From the NCBI RefSeq assembly GCF_000820185.1, contig NZ_CDCA01000025.1, forward strand, positions 248,001 through 312,000: a DNA stretch of 64,000 nt. The letters run 5' to 3'. The DNA comes from Aeromonas tecta (lineage in GTDB: Bacteria; Pseudomonadota; Gammaproteobacteria; Enterobacterales; Aeromonadaceae). Under the pieces are notes generated by a model. It made no database searches. It saw only the letters and a program-made list of their open reading frames with translations, and had not been told where the DNA came from. A program made the position numbers and the translations under genes. Below, one piece after another: positions 61,840 to 64,000 of the stretch (its first letter is position 1; every line of letters begins with the position of its first letter).

Positions 61840-63357
61840 ATGGATGATCAAATCCTGATTATTGACGACGACGATCTGCCCCAGCCCAAGCCGCGATCCG
61901 GCGGTTGGAAGGTGATGATCGTGGACGATGAGCCCGAAGTACATCGCATCACCAAGATCACCCTGAGCAAATTTGAATTCGACGGCAAGCCCATCGATTT
62001 TCTGCACGCCTATTCGGCCGCCGAGGCCAAGGTGCTGCTCGCCGCCACCCCGGATGTCGCCCTGCTGCTGCTCGATGTGGTGATGGAGGCCGATCATGCG
62101 GGCCTGGATGTGGTGAAGTTCGTACGCGATGAACTGCAGAACAAGATGGTGCGCATCGTGTTGCGTACCGGTCAGCCCGGCCAGGCGCCGGAGGACGATG
62201 TCGTCACCAACTACGACATCAATGACTACAAAGACAAGACCGAACTCACCTCCCAGAAGCTGCGCACCCTGCTGCGCGCCAGCCTGCGCTCCTACCGGGA
62301 TATCCGCACCCTGGAGAGCAATCGACAGGGGCTGGAGAAGGTCATCGAAGCCTCCAAGGGGATCTTCGAGCAGCGGGCGCTGCGCCAGTTCGTCGAAGGG
62401 GCCCAGACCCAGCTCAGTGCCCTGCTCAACCTGGAAGAATCCCAGATCTATGATGTGAAGCATCTGGCCTACGAGGTGCGGGATCAGATGCTCGAGCCGC
62501 TGCTCGCCGACGAACCCTCGATCCGGCTGAGCGAGGCGCCCGTCATCCTGCGCCGGGCCATGACCAAGGGGGCCAATGTCTACGACGGCAACCAGCTGGT
62601 GCTCTACTGCCAGAATGCCCGCCACCATCTGCTGTTTCATATCGAGACCACACGCCCGCTCAACCAGATGGATACCGGTCTGCTAAGTCTGTTTACCGAG
62701 AACATCATAGTGGCGCTGGAAAACATCCGGCTCAACGAGGTGATCGGTGACAACCAGCGCGAGATCATCTATCGCATCGGCGAACTGGTGGAGACCCGCT
62801 CCAAGGAGTCTGGCCTGCACGTCAAGCGGGTAGCGCTCTATACCGAGCTATTCTGCCAGTTGCTCGGCATGAACGAGGAGCGCTGCGAGCTCATCAAACG
62901 CGCCTCGCCCTTGCACGATATCGGCAAGGTGGGGATCCCGGATGCCATCTTGCACAAGCCGGGCAAGCTCACTCCCGAGGAGTGGGAGATCATGAAGACT
63001 CACGCCCAGCTGGGGCAGGACATGCTCTCCGGCAGCGATCTGGCGCTGTTCCAGATAGGCGCCACCATCGCCGGCAGCCACCATGAGAAATGGAACGGCA
63101 GCGGCTACCCTCGTGGGCTTGAGGGCAATAGCATCCCGCTGGAAGGGCGGGTCGTGGCGCTGGCGGACGTGTTCGATGCGCTGGGCTCGGATCGCTGCTA
63201 CAAACAGGCCTGGCCGCTGGATCGGGTGCTCGAGCTCATCGAAGCCGAGCGTGGCCAGCACTTCGATCCCCAGTTGGTGGACCTGATGCTGACCAATCTG
63301 GACAAGTTTCTCGACATTCGCGATCAGCACAAGGATACCTACATCGGGGCGCACTGA
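61840..63357 (+). CDS. Response regulator with DUF3369 and HD-GYP domain
   Basis: 505 residues: receiver domain (phospho-acceptor Asp79 in LLLLDVVM), a central DUF3369 module (about 170-310) and a C-terminal HD-GYP phosphodiesterase with His359-Asp360 (LHDIGKVG), GSHHEKWNGSGYP and the metal-binding residues needed to degrade cyclic-di-GMP. The motif is intact, so hydrolysis is likely. No cognate kinase is adjacent. A strong terminator follows at 63387-63416. Confidence 0.92.
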   Translation: MDDQILIIDDDDLPQPKPRSGGWKVMIVDDEPEVHRITKITLSKFEFDGKPIDFLHAYSAAEAKVLLAATPDVALLLLDVVMEADHAGLDVVKFVRDELQNKMVRIVLRTGQPGQAPEDDVVTNYDINDYKDKTELTSQKLRTLLRASLRSYRDIRTLESNRQGLEKVIEASKGIFEQRALRQFVEGAQTQLSALLNLEESQIYDVKHLAYEVRDQMLEPLLADEPSIRLSEAPVILRRAMTKGANVYDGNQLVLYCQNARHHLLFHIETTRPLNQMDTGLLSLFTENIIVALENIRLNEVIGDNQREIIYRIGELVETRSKESGLHVKRVALYTELFCQLLGMNEERCELIKRASPLHDIGKVGIPDAILHKPGKLTPEEWEIMKTHAQLGQDMLSGSDLALFQIGATIAGSHHEKWNGSGYPRGLEGNSIPLEGRVVALADVFDALGSDRCYKQAWPLDRVLELIEAERGQHFDPQLVDLMLTNLDKFLDIRDQHKDTYIGAH

Positions 63358-63386
63358 TCGACGCGACTTGCCGTCGATACCCCCAC

Positions 63387-63416
63387 AAAAAAGCCGCCCG
63401 ATGGGGCGGCTTTTTT
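63387..63416. terminator. Bidirectional intrinsic terminator
   Basis: Arms AAAAAAGCCGCCC and GGGCGGCTTTTTT with a four-base loop, between convergent genes. Confidence 0.9.
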
Positions 63417-63431
63417 ACCATGTGCTCTGCG

Positions 63432-64000
63432 CTATTGCTCCGGCAGATTGAGATCCAGCTTGAGCGAGGGCGCCGCACTTTCACTCTGCGCCTTCTGCGC
63501 CGCCATGGCCTTGTGCAGGGTCCGGCGTTTTTGCTGCAAGAGAAATCCCCCTGCTCCCAGCAGGATCAGCAGTCCAGCACCCGCGCCCAGGGCCCAGGGC
63601 AACCAGGCGCGACTCTCCTGCGCCTCAAACTTGGCCTTGGCCGGTATCACGGTCGCCGGCGCCGCGGAGGGCGGCGGGGGCAGCACTGGCAGGATGTTGA
63701 ACGACTTGACCGGCAGTTGCAGCTGTATTTCACGGCCCAATCGGGTCGTACCAAACAGGGTCGCCTCGACCTTGTACTGGCCCACCGCCTTGAGCGCCGA
63801 GAGATCGACCTCCATTCTGGGCTCGCTCGCCACGGCATTGAACGGCTGACTGGCCCCGGTGCTGTTGGCGGCCTTGCCCTGGATAACCACGGAGGCCGGA
63901 TCCAGCTCGTCGGCGTCAATGATGAAGGAGAGCTTGGCCCCCATCTCGCCAGAGGGGGCGGCCAGGTTGTAACTCACAGGCATCGGATAGAGCAGCACCT
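63432..64000 (-). CDS. Membrane-anchored protein, C-terminal part (partial)
   Basis: The frame runs to the window edge, so the N-terminus is missing. About 189 residues are visible: a beta-sandwich-like region with SFIIDADELDP, QYKVEATLFGTT and QLQLPVKSFNILPVLPPPPSA, then a proline-rich linker, a membrane helix (LPWALGAGAGLLILLGAGGFLL) and a basic, Lys/Gln-rich cytoplasmic tail. This resembles TIGR03503-type proteins of vibrios and relatives, an uncharacterised family; the match is tentative. Confidence 0.5.
   Translation of the reverse strand, partial: VLLYPMPVSYNLAAPSGEMGAKLSFIIDADELDPASVVIQGKAANSTGASQPFNAVASEPRMEVDLSALKAVGQYKVEATLFGTTRLGREIQLQLPVKSFNILPVLPPPPSAAPATVIPAKAKFEAQESRAWLPWALGAGAGLLILLGAGGFLLQQKRRTLHKAMAAQKAQSESAAPSLKLDLNLPEQ

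Noticed and set aside
1-64000. CRISPR arrays, tRNA, rRNA, insertion sequences, prophage
   Set aside because: No regularly spaced repeats, cloverleaf or transposase-like sequence was seen by eye; a tRNA scan could still reveal something missed.

Overview
The window looks like a chromosomal segment of a high-GC facultatively anaerobic gammaproteobacterium. Gene content and protein relatedness (a fadE/gmhA/yafJ block as in enterics, napFDAGHBC, RluF, SpeA, two chemoreceptors, HD-GYP signalling) suggest Aeromonas or a close relative; this is inferred from protein similarity, not from a search. I see no rRNA, tRNA, CRISPR array, insertion sequence or prophage.

Layout. 1-12.8 kb is ordinary housekeeping and accessory material: end of a MocR regulator, GNAT acetyltransferase, yebE, an EamA exporter, a thioesterase broken by an in-frame amber codon, ybaM, a GyrI-like protein, a LysR/deaminase/CynX-type transporter group, rluF, gdhA, a lone HNH endonuclease and a histidine phosphatase. 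12.8-14.5 kb is AT-rich, with a fragmentary ORF and an isolated Wzz-type chain-length gene. 14.6-17.2 kb is speA with a roughly 665-base leader holding 110-bp tandem repeats. 17.5-25.4 kb holds pepT, a SelW-like protein, a short adenosylhomocysteinase-like protein, yceI plus a membrane partner, a LysR gene and fhs. 25.4-29.5 kb has two chemoreceptors.

29.7-51.4 kb is a molybdenum/nitrate region. folE and moeAB are followed by a chromosomal ParM/ParR (StbA/StbB) pair and a hydrolase, then on the minus strand moaBCDE-modABC, the periplasmic nitrate reductase operon napFDAGHBC preceded by moaA, and on the plus strand narQ-narP and a globin gene. Molybdate uptake, cofactor synthesis, the enzyme that uses the cofactor and its nitrate sensor are thus together.

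51.6-64 kb holds a LON-substrate-binding-domain protein flanked by a recurrent palindromic motif, a possible nitric-oxide signalling set (FIST/NosP-like protein, hybrid kinase, Hpt protein), ybhK, yafJ-gmhA-fadE, an HD-GYP response regulator and the end of an unidentified membrane-anchored protein.

The most striking signal is a repeated scar. At fhs, modB/modC, moaC and napD a complete gene sits next to a short diverged copy of its own (or its neighbour's) terminal codons, often still in the native ATGA overlap with the next gene. These look like relics of resident alleles left after homologous genes were imported. The second notable item is the chromosomal actin-type segregation pair, whose ParR-like partner is long and has internal repeats.
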